Origin: Candidatus Latescibacterota bacterium
Lineage (GTDB): Bacteria; Latescibacterota; UBA2968; UBA8231
DNA length: 15,414 nucleotides
Direction of reading: 5' to 3'
Assembly: GCA_021295675.1 (NCBI GenBank)
Contig: JAGWBY010000039.1
Location: 18,761 to 34,174 of the forward strand
Shown: in pieces, positions 1-7,175 of the stretch
Layout: the number at the start of each line of letters is the position of its first letter
How positions within the stretch are numbered: the first letter of the stretch is position 1
Notes under the pieces: generated by a model
What the model saw: the letters and a program-made list of their open reading frames with translations, nothing else
Told to the model about the DNA's origin: nothing
Database searches by the model: none
Position numbers and translations under genes: made by a program

Positions 1-1064
1 CGCTTACATCAGTAAACCACGCACCGACAGCCTGGGCAAACCAATCAATGAACCCGTGCTCTTTGAGGCTTCTCGCCATAGTCAGCAAACCGCCGATCCA
101 GATAAGCGTCTCCCACGCCTTATCGTTCTCCACCATGTCCTGCCATTTTTCAGTGTTGGTGATGAGCAAAACGGAGACGCCAATCCAAGCGACCACTGTT
201 GTATGCATCCCATGCAGCGGTTTGCTCACCCACAACAGAAGCAGGACCGGCAGCACGATCCCCATAATCTTTTCGCCCCTGCTCCACCGGCCCATCTCCT
301 CAAGTTCCCTTCGCGCGACCGCCCGTCAGCGTCGGCTTTGCTAGCAAGAAAATAAATACCGGCAGCAGAGCTAGTCCGACGAGTCCTGGAACCACCGACC
401 CGAGCGCCCACGTCCCCCAATCAAAGGTGACGCCAAACACCGCTTGGGCGTTCTGCGCCACCATTGGATTGGCCGCCATGCCCGTGAGAAACATCGCCGC
501 GGTGATCAGATTGGCGTGCGAGCCAACCAGCGCAAGATAAGTCCCCGCTCGTTCGGGATGCCGCGTCGGATAGGAGTCCAACGCTTCGGCCAAGGAGCGC
601 ACGATAGGCGCTAAAATACCACCGCCGCGTGCAGTGTTTGAAGGCACCACTGGCCCCAGCAATAACTCCGCACCGCAGATCGAATATCCCAATCCCAAAG
701 GCGATTTCGCCAAGCGACTGACCAACAAAAGCGCCAACCGCCGACCCAATCCCGTGCGGATAATACCGCCCGCCAGCAGAAAAGCAGCGACGATCAACCA
801 GACCATTGGGTCGCCATATCCAGACAACGCCTCCTGTATTGTAATTATGTCAGTCGCCGTCAATGCAACCAAACCGAATATCACCATCGCGCCAATCGGA
901 TAAGGGCGCAGAATAAAGCTCACAATCACAGCGATAAAAACCGCAAAGACGTGCCAACCCCTGACCGGCAGGTCTGCGGGAATAGGCATGAACCAGAGCA
1001 CCCCTGCTAAAAGCACACAAGCCCCAAAGCGCCAAACACTCTGTCGCCACATCAGTTCCGTCAC
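1..1064 (-). pseudogene. DASS/SLC13 family anion:sodium symporter, frameshifted and cut by the window edge
   Basis: Inner-membrane transporter of the divalent anion:Na+ symporter family, closest in style to the bacterial/plastid 2-oxoglutarate-malate type; family members move dicarboxylates, citrate or sulfate. The 300-1064 part encodes 254 residues with several hydrophobic helices. It includes GWHVFAVFIAVIVSF near residues 37-50 and the first substrate/Na+ binding SNT motif (PSNTARGGG, residues 141-149). It stops at 300-302. In the next frame the family sequence resumes directly (RRELEEMGRWSRGEKI, then helices reading IMGIVLPVLLLLWVSKP and LIWIGGLLTMARS) and stays open to base 1. The switch must lie within about 303-325, since that second frame has a stop at 326-328; it fits one extra base. 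The second SNT motif would lie beyond the edge. Start is GTG at 1064, with GGAAGGAG at 1075-1082 ten bases upstream. It may be a true pseudogene or a sequence error. Confidence 0.85.
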
Positions 1065-1341
1065 TGTATAAATGCTCCTTCCCTTGTCAAAACTCCCGCA
1101 AAAGAGCGGCTCTTCATAATAGACCTCAACGCGGCAAACGTCCAGATAGCCACGGCGGCTCTAGGCGGCGTTCTAGGCTCTCCGTCGGCAGGTGGATCGT
1201 TCCTTTGCCCTTGCACGAGGACTTTTTTCGACGTATGTATAATCGCGGTGTAGCTCCTGTACTTAGAGCGAAAAAATAAATCTAACTCGAATTTATACAA
1301 CAATTTATATCACTTTTGATATTTTCATCGAGGAGGGTGCA
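1065..1341. promoter_or_regulatory. Divergent intergenic region between transporter and GH4 gene
   Basis: This 277 bp region holds the 5' ends of the minus-strand transporter and the plus-strand GH4 gene. Its right third is much more AT-rich than the genes. A perfect TATAAT lies at 1238-1243 on the plus strand, but the nearest -35-like hexamer, TTGCAC at 1211-1216, is 21 bp away, longer than normal, so the promoter call is weak. Two direct copies of AATTTATA at 1290-1297 and 1302-1309 are spaced 12 bp start to start and could be regulator half-sites. A strong Shine-Dalgarno, AGGAGG at 1331-1336, sits five bases before the GH4 ATG. I see no convincing gene or RNA here. Confidence 0.35.
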
Positions 1342-2715
1342 ATGGCCAATAAGGTGACGATCTTCGGCGCGGGCAGCGTGGTGTTTTCGCTCGGCCTAGT
1401 GAAGGATTTGTGTCTGACCAAGGCACTGAATGGCAGCCACGTTTGCTTTATGGATATCAACGAGGAAGTGCTCGATGTCATCTATGCACTTGGGCGACGC
1501 TATGCCGAGGACTTGGGCGCAGATATGACGTTTGCGAAAACCACGGATCAGGAAGCTGCGCTAAAAGACGCCGATTTTGTAATCAATACGGCAACAGTGA
1601 CGCACAATGAGTATTTCATGCAGCGCCGACGCAATATGACGGCTGAGCTGGGCTATTTTTATGGCAGAACCGGGATGCCCGAATATCACAATTTGCAACT
1701 AATGTTGGATGTAGCAAAGGACATGGAGAAACTGTGTCCCGATGCGTGGGTTTTGTTGGCGGGTAATCCAGTATTTGATGGAACCACATTGATGACGCGA
1801 GAGACCGGAATTAAGGTGTGTGGGTTGTGTCACGGGCATTACGGCTACGCGGGCGTAGCGCGCACATTGGGTCTAGACCCCGATCAGGTGACGTGGCAAG
1901 CACCGGGGCTGAATCACAACATCTGGCTGACGGATTTCATCTACGAAAATGAAGACATGTATCCAAAGCTGGATCAGTGGATTGCCGAGGCGAGCGAGGA
2001 GTATTGGGAGCGGATGACCCGAGAGGGCAGGGCGATCCCCACGCAAATGTCGCGCGCGGCAATTCACCAATACAGGATGTACGGCCTGATGCCCATTGGC
2101 GATACGCCTCGGCGGGGCGGCTGGTGGTATCACACGGATTTGGAGGCGCGGAAACACTGGTACGATCCCAATGGCGGCAAAGACACGCCAGCCGGACGCG
2201 ATGCGGTTTTAGCTGGCAAAGCAAAAAAATACGAGCAGATGAAAGCGGCGGCCTACGACGAGAAAATCCGCCCGATTGATCTGTTTGGCGCTCAGCTAAC
2301 GCCCGAGCAGCATATTCCCATTATGAACGGACTGGTCAACAACGTGGAAGGCCAGTTTCAGGTGAATGTGCCCAATTGCGGTGCCCTGCCGGGCATTCCC
2401 GACGACGTGGCGGTCGAAGTCCCCGCAATTGTCAATAAGAAGGGCATTCAGCCTTTGCGCGTGCCGCCCTTGCCCAAGAAAATTATGCTGGAATGCATCT
2501 ATCCCGATTGGCTCGACATGGAGCGCACCCTCGAAGCGGTTCTGTCCGGCGATAAATCGATGATGCTGTTTGGCGTACTCGAAAGCAAAGAGACAAAATC
2601 TTATGAGCATGGATTGGAGACGCTGGACGCGCTGTTTAACATCGAGCCTAACGAACCGATGAAGTATGTGGAAGATATCAACGCGCATTTTTCCTGGCCA
2701 AAGAATTGGTCTTAG
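1342..2715 (+). CDS. GH4 family NAD- and metal-dependent alpha-glycosidase (alpha-glucosidase/alpha-galactosidase-like)
   Basis: Glycoside hydrolase family 4 enzymes cleave alpha-glycosides in the cytoplasm by NAD-dependent transient oxidation at C3, elimination, hydration and re-reduction, needing a divalent metal. The 457-residue protein has the family layout: a Rossmann start FGAGSVVFS (residues 8-16), D38 at the end of strand 2, N142-P143 in GNPVFDGTTLMTRET, and the metal ligands C163 (GLCHGHYG) and H192 (GLNHNIWL). The C-to-H spacing is 29, as I recall for Thermotoga AglA (C174/H203). NNVEGQFQVNVPN further on is also typical of the family. AGGAGG five bases upstream fixes the start. The SDR gene follows 28 bp after the stop, suggesting an operon. 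Substrate cannot be told; alpha-glucoside, alpha-galactoside and alpha-galacturonide are all possible. Confidence 0.93.
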   Translation: MANKVTIFGAGSVVFSLGLVKDLCLTKALNGSHVCFMDINEEVLDVIYALGRRYAEDLGADMTFAKTTDQEAALKDADFVINTATVTHNEYFMQRRRNMTAELGYFYGRTGMPEYHNLQLMLDVAKDMEKLCPDAWVLLAGNPVFDGTTLMTRETGIKVCGLCHGHYGYAGVARTLGLDPDQVTWQAPGLNHNIWLTDFIYENEDMYPKLDQWIAEASEEYWERMTREGRAIPTQMSRAAIHQYRMYGLMPIGDTPRRGGWWYHTDLEARKHWYDPNGGKDTPAGRDAVLAGKAKKYEQMKAAAYDEKIRPIDLFGAQLTPEQHIPIMNGLVNNVEGQFQVNVPNCGALPGIPDDVAVEVPAIVNKKGIQPLRVPPLPKKIMLECIYPDWLDMERTLEAVLSGDKSMMLFGVLESKETKSYEHGLETLDALFNIEPNEPMKYVEDINAHFSWPKNWS

Positions 2716-2743
2716 GACAGAGCATCAGTAAAGGCTGAATAGG

Positions 2744-3754
2744 ATGGGAGATACAGATAGCACGGTGGCGGTGACCGGTGCTGCAGGCTTTCTCGGCAGC
2801 CATATATGCCGAGCCTTATTGCACTGCGGACATGCGGTGCGCGCTGTTACGCGCGAGGGTAGCAATCGCAAACTTCCCGATGATCTGAGCGAACAGGTCG
2901 AATTGCAGCCGGCCGATGTCCGCAACCCCGAGTCGTTGAACCAAGCATTCCAACATGCTCACGCCGTCGTACACAGTGCTGATATTATGACAGTTGACGC
3001 TGATCCCAAAGGGTTAGCTGACGAAGTCAACTTGATAGGTACGCGCAATGTGATTCAAGCATGTATTGGCACCGGCGTTCGCCGACTGGTACACATCAGT
3101 TCCATACACGCATTCAGCCCGTTGCGTGGAGCGACTCTGAGTGTCAGTTCAAAACTGGGCCAAAATTCCAAAATTCCCTACGTAGCCACCAAAGCCGAAG
3201 CGCATATGAGCGTTCTCGACGCGGCGAGAAGCGGTTGGCTCAATACATCTATTGTCTGTCCTGCGAATCTCATAGGTCCCGGCGACAGCGACCCGACCCG
3301 CGTCGGTAGCATGTTGCTCGCCATAGCGCGCAAGCGACTCCCGTGTCTCATCAACGGGGGATTTTGGTGGAGCGACGTGCGAGACGTGGCGAATGCCATA
3401 GCGAACGCGGTAGGGGCGAACGGATACGGGGGCGAGGTTTATTTCACTGCGGGACAATACGCACAGACCAGCCAACTGGCGCGTCTGTGTTCCCAAGTTC
3501 TAGGGCGTAGTGTAAGGTGCCCAGTCATACCCTATTTTCTGGCGCGGGTAGCCCTGCCCCTGATTAGATCACGTGCTGCGAAGCGCAACCAATCGTCTCT
3601 TTACTCCCGCAATTCGCTCAAACTCTTGCGCGACTGCCCGGCATCCGTTGATGAATCCTTAGCGCGGGAACTATTGGGCTACGAACCTCGGCCACTTGAA
3701 GAGTCGATTCGCGACGCCTTCAAGTGGTTCACAGAGCAGAGAATGCGTTTTTGA
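2744..3754 (+). CDS. Extended short-chain dehydrogenase, NAD-dependent epimerase/dehydratase family
   Basis: A 336-residue extended SDR, probably cytoplasmic. It has the dinucleotide-binding TGAAGFLG at residues 11-18, the adenine-contacting acid D58 (PADVR), the catalytic SS at 119-120 (VHISSIHAF), and the YxxxK pair Y146/K150 (PYVATK). The CPANLIGPGD stretch near residue 177 and a conserved VRDVANA motif (usual form D-V-A) near 222 fit sugar-nucleotide epimerases, dihydroflavonol-4-reductase-like enzymes or 3-beta-HSD-like enzymes; I cannot choose among them. It follows the GH4 gene by 28 bp and is probably co-transcribed, with a weak AAGG at 2731-2734 as ribosome site. It ends head-to-head with the minus operon. 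The 93 bp between (3755-3847) show no clear terminator hairpin. Confidence 0.85.
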   Translation: MGDTDSTVAVTGAAGFLGSHICRALLHCGHAVRAVTREGSNRKLPDDLSEQVELQPADVRNPESLNQAFQHAHAVVHSADIMTVDADPKGLADEVNLIGTRNVIQACIGTGVRRLVHISSIHAFSPLRGATLSVSSKLGQNSKIPYVATKAEAHMSVLDAARSGWLNTSIVCPANLIGPGDSDPTRVGSMLLAIARKRLPCLINGGFWWSDVRDVANAIANAVGANGYGGEVYFTAGQYAQTSQLARLCSQVLGRSVRCPVIPYFLARVALPLIRSRAAKRNQSSLYSRNSLKLLRDCPASVDESLARELLGYEPRPLEESIRDAFKWFTEQRMRF

Positions 3755-3847
3755 TCGGGGAATTTTTCACCTTTGATGTTCTCACACACTTGGTACCGCG
3801 AGACTTTTGCGAATTATCCTGCAACGGCACGTCGAACGCGCAATTCC

Positions 3848-5680
3848 CTATGACCTCGCTTGCCGCTCAATAATGGGTAAAACCACATGCGACGGGTGTT
3901 CGGGCTCGTGATAGATCGCCTGCTCTGCAATCTCAAACCGCCGCTCAAAGCCCAAATCACCGCCCGTGTTCGGATTCACGTCAAAGCGCGGCCAGTTGCT
4001 GCTGGAAATGTCTAAGCGAATCCGATGTCCCTTCTTGAAGACGTTGGATGTTGGATACAGTTGAAAGACGAACTCGTAGATTTCCCCCGGTTCCAATAAT
4101 TCTGGAGCATCCCAACTATTCCGATAGCGGGCGCGGATGATGGAGTCTGTCAGATTGATCGCAAGTCCATCGGGATAGTCATTGCTCAAGGGACAGACGT
4201 CGATCAGTTTGGCTGTGAAGTCCGTATCGCGGGCCGATGATGAGGCGTGGAGTTTAACCGTAATGGGTCCCGTGACTTCCACGTCCTCCTCTAACGGATC
4301 GGTCTGGAAAGTCAACACATCGCTGCGGGCATTGAGGGGAAGGGTGTCTTTGCAGCCAAAGAACCTGGAGTCCCCTAGCTGGTCAAACGCGCCAGCGCCC
4401 ATGATTGGGTCCGCAGCGGAGATTCCGCCGCCAATGGTTGGAACGGGATCGCGCGGATCAAAGCTAAAGCGGCTTGCTGAGTGACCAGTCGTTGGTAACT
4501 CGGTGGATAGCTCGCCGGCGGCGTGTAGATAGTACGGCGTGAACTGGGTGTCGGGCAGGGGAAAGTCCTGTTCGTCGCGCCAATGGCCGCCGTGATGGAG
4601 GCGTCCCTGATAGTTGGCTGTGCCCTCGCCAGTACCCATTGCGAAAATCTTAACCGGCGACCAGTCAGCGACTTCTGTGTGCATCCCCTTGAGGAAGTGG
4701 TCGAACCACGCCAGTCGCAGGTCATTGTAATTAATGAAGGAGTGATTGCCGAAATCGACGTCGCCGGCATTGGACACACTCCAGCCGCCATGCGTCCACG
4801 GTCCCATCAACAACACCTGCCGCGACTTTTTCATTTTGCTGAGTGCCGTAAAATTCTCGCAGGTCGCCCGCGCATACGAGTCATACCATCCACCTAGGTA
4901 GAGCGTCGGCACGTCGGCGTGCTCTTCGTAATACTGGGAGATGGCGTACCCGCGTTGCTTCCAGTAATCATCGTATTCTCCGTGCGTGAACAGATCGAGC
5001 ACCCATTGTTCGTAATTCGGCAGCATCCGCAACGGCGAGGTGCCTTTCTTGAGCGGAGCACGCAACACCCACTCGCCCACATGGGCAAACGCCTTGTCAA
5101 CCGCGGCTTTGATATTGACATCCGCAAGCGCTTCCTTGCTAGTGGTCGCCATGCGGAAGGCATAGATCATAAACCGTTGTTCGAGCGCACCGTTTTGGCG
5201 CATCGAACAGTGGTAGTAATTCGATGCGCCCACAGCGACGATCATCGTCGCCAGATGCGGCGGGTTGAGCGTTGCCAGCGCCGACTGGTCACTGCCGCAA
5301 TACGACCCGCCCATCGTCCCGACCTGTCCATCACTCCACTCTTGCGCGGCGAGCCATTCCACTGTGTCGTAGCCATCGGGGGCTTCTTTGGCAAACGGGT
5401 ACCACTCGCCGTCGCTGGCAAAACGGCCGCGCACGTCCTGAATCGCGCAGACGTAACCGCGCCGGGCGTAGTACGCACCATTCGTCACATTGCCCGCGGC
5501 CGCCTTGTCGTAGGGAGTGCGTTCCAAAATTAGCGGAAATTTTCCCGCCGCCGGCCGACCGCCCAGCGCAGGAAAGTAGATGTCGGTTGCCAAGCACACG
5601 CCATCGCGCATCGGCATCATCACGTTAGATTGGCAAACCGCGTCGTACTGTTGATGTGAACCGCGATATGATTCGGGCAT
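3848..5680 (-). CDS. CocE/NonD family hydrolase (X-Pro dipeptidyl-peptidase/cocaine esterase-type)
   Basis: A 610-residue alpha/beta hydrolase with the S15/CocE architecture: catalytic core, then a C-terminal jelly-roll domain (PepX_C-like, about residues 375-605, with the EVTGPITVKLHASSSARDTDF strand region). The triad is visible: Ser126 in GGSYCG, Asp267 in GGWYDSY and His297 in GPWTHGG. Tyr57 in RTPYDK matches the oxyanion-hole tyrosine. The family hydrolyses esters, amides or acylated substrates; the natural one here is unknown. No signal peptide is seen. I chose ATG 5680 because GGGAG (5688-5692) lies seven bases upstream and family homology begins just after. A longer frame from 5770 would overlap the sulfatase end and adds a non-homologous leader. 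It is last in the four-gene operon, 61 bp after the sulfatase, so it may remove acyl or other ester groups from the same substrate. Confidence 0.92.
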   Translation of the reverse strand: MPESYRGSHQQYDAVCQSNVMMPMRDGVCLATDIYFPALGGRPAAGKFPLILERTPYDKAAAGNVTNGAYYARRGYVCAIQDVRGRFASDGEWYPFAKEAPDGYDTVEWLAAQEWSDGQVGTMGGSYCGSDQSALATLNPPHLATMIVAVGASNYYHCSMRQNGALEQRFMIYAFRMATTSKEALADVNIKAAVDKAFAHVGEWVLRAPLKKGTSPLRMLPNYEQWVLDLFTHGEYDDYWKQRGYAISQYYEEHADVPTLYLGGWYDSYARATCENFTALSKMKKSRQVLLMGPWTHGGWSVSNAGDVDFGNHSFINYNDLRLAWFDHFLKGMHTEVADWSPVKIFAMGTGEGTANYQGRLHHGGHWRDEQDFPLPDTQFTPYYLHAAGELSTELPTTGHSASRFSFDPRDPVPTIGGGISAADPIMGAGAFDQLGDSRFFGCKDTLPLNARSDVLTFQTDPLEEDVEVTGPITVKLHASSSARDTDFTAKLIDVCPLSNDYPDGLAINLTDSIIRARYRNSWDAPELLEPGEIYEFVFQLYPTSNVFKKGHRIRLDISSSNWPRFDVNPNTGGDLGFERRFEIAEQAIYHEPEHPSHVVLPIIERQARS

Positions 5681-5741
5681 GAGTTTTCTCCCAGCAGCCG
5701 TCTTAAAACCTGCGAGTGTACCGCTTTGGGCTTCACCTAGC

Positions 5742-7154
5742 TCAATTCGGCAGCGGATCTTCCTCCGCATAGGACTGGTCGCCTACTTTTTCCTGTAGGC
5801 GGCGCAATTCCCCGCGCAATTGGCGCACCACTTCGGCGTAGGCCGGGTCGTGGTACACATTGACCAGTTCGCACGGGTCTTTTTCCAGATCGAACAATTC
5901 CCACTCCGGCTCTTTGCTCTCGTCTAGCGCACCGGGCTGGCCTAGGGCGTCGGCATAGTAGTAGATGAGCTTGTAGCGCAGGGTGCGGACTCCGTAGTGG
6001 GCGTACACGTGGTGGTGCGCCAAGTGCATCCAGTAGCGGTAGTACATCGCGGTCTGCCAGTCGTCCGGGGTTCGTCCCTCCAACACGGGGCGCATGGAGC
6101 GGCCCTGGAATGAGTCGGGAATGGCGACGCCGGCGTAGTCGAGGAAGGTCGGGGCAAAGTCGACGTTGAGAATCATGTCAGCACTGACGCTGCCGGCGGC
6201 AATGGCGCGGGGATAGCGAATGAGGAAGGGCATGCGCAGCGATTCCTCGTACATGAAGCGCTTGTCGTACCAGCCGTGATCGCCGAGGAAAAAGCCCTGA
6301 TCCGAGGTATAGACGACGATGGTGTCGTCGGCAATGCCCTCGGCGTCGAGATAGTCGAGCACGCGGCCGACGTTGTCATCAACCGAGGCCACGCAGCGCA
6401 GATAGTCCTTTATGTAGCGCTGGTACTTCCACTTTTTCTCCTCTTCTGGAGTCAGGCCTGCGGGTACGGGCCGCTTGAGATCGGTGGCGTTGAGGTCGCG
6501 GTCAACGCGCATTTTGGCGGCTCCGGCGGCTGCCGCTCGATTCTGGTAGTCGTCGTCAAAGGTCTCTGGCTCGGGGATATCCTCGTCTTCGTACAGATGG
6601 GCGTGTTTTTCGTCCGGCTCCCAAGGGCGGTGCGGGGCTTTGTGGTGGTACATCAGACAAAAGGGCCGCTCCTTGTCGCGCGCCCGGAGCCAGTCGAGCG
6701 ACAGGTCGGTGATGATATCGGTGGTGTAGCCTTGGTATTGGACCTTGGTGCCGTTGCACACCATCTCCGGGTCGAAATAGGGGCCTTGGCCTTGGAGGAT
6801 GTTGTAGTAGTCGAAGCCGGTAGGCCAGTGGGCCGGTCCTTGGCCTAGGTGCCACTTGCCGACGATGGAGGTCTGGTAGCCAACGCCCTGCAAGAGCTTG
6901 GCGAAGTTGAGCTGGCGGTTGTCGTGGCGCGAGTTTAAGGTGGTCATGCCGTTGACGTGATTGTACGTGCCGGTGAGGATGGTCGCGCGGGAGGGGCCGC
7001 AAATCGAATTGGTGCAAAAACAGTTGTCAAAGCGCATGCCGCCTTGGGCAATGCGGTCGAGGTTGGGTGTGGTGTTGATGCGGCTGCCGTAGCAACTCAT
7101 GGCGTGGGCCGCGTGATCGTCGGTCATAATGAAGAGGATATTGGGACGAGACAT
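5742..7154 (-). CDS. Type I (formylglycine) sulfatase
   Basis: A 470-residue arylsulfatase/alkaline-phosphatase superfamily enzyme that removes sulfate esters, probably from a carbohydrate. The catalytic signature is CGPSRATILTG with Cys52 as the residue converted to formylglycine, so a formylglycine-generating enzyme must be encoded elsewhere. Other active-site elements are D12-D13 (IMTDD), K100 and H102 (GKWHLG), H171/K172 (HHKAPH), and the metal-binding D285-Q286 (TSDQG), where many relatives have D-N or D-H. It has no N-terminal signal peptide and starts directly with MSRPNILFIMTDD, so it is probably cytoplasmic. AAGGAG at 7159-7164 four bases upstream supports the start. It follows the TPNGDGVND protein by 21 bp. 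Overall resemblance is to the choline-/iduronate-sulfatase-like S1 groups; the exact substrate is not readable. Confidence 0.95.
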   Translation of the reverse strand: MSRPNILFIMTDDHAAHAMSCYGSRINTTPNLDRIAQGGMRFDNCFCTNSICGPSRATILTGTYNHVNGMTTLNSRHDNRQLNFAKLLQGVGYQTSIVGKWHLGQGPAHWPTGFDYYNILQGQGPYFDPEMVCNGTKVQYQGYTTDIITDLSLDWLRARDKERPFCLMYHHKAPHRPWEPDEKHAHLYEDEDIPEPETFDDDYQNRAAAAGAAKMRVDRDLNATDLKRPVPAGLTPEEEKKWKYQRYIKDYLRCVASVDDNVGRVLDYLDAEGIADDTIVVYTSDQGFFLGDHGWYDKRFMYEESLRMPFLIRYPRAIAAGSVSADMILNVDFAPTFLDYAGVAIPDSFQGRSMRPVLEGRTPDDWQTAMYYRYWMHLAHHHVYAHYGVRTLRYKLIYYYADALGQPGALDESKEPEWELFDLEKDPCELVNVYHDPAYAEVVRQLRGELRRLQEKVGDQSYAEEDPLPN

Positions 7155-7175
7155 GGAACTCCTTGCGAAAGAGGG

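Noticed and set aside
1061..1303. 80-residue minus-strand frame whose stop overlaps the transporter GTG in a GTGA arrangement
   Set aside because: It begins with TTG without a ribosome site, lies in the AT-rich promoter region, has unlikely composition and resembles no family I know.
3755..3847. Possible bidirectional terminator between the converging SDR and CocE genes
   Set aside because: Only a five-base complementary pair was found and no GC stem with a T run.
4919..5533. Plus-strand frame antisense to the CocE gene, and similar ones at 6276-6848 and 6957-7472
   Set aside because: The opposite strand encodes enzymes with full catalytic motifs; these products show none.
5681..5770. 30-residue N-terminal extension of the CocE hydrolase
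   Set aside because: It overlaps the sulfatase end and has no family similarity, while ATG 5680 has a well-placed GGGAG.
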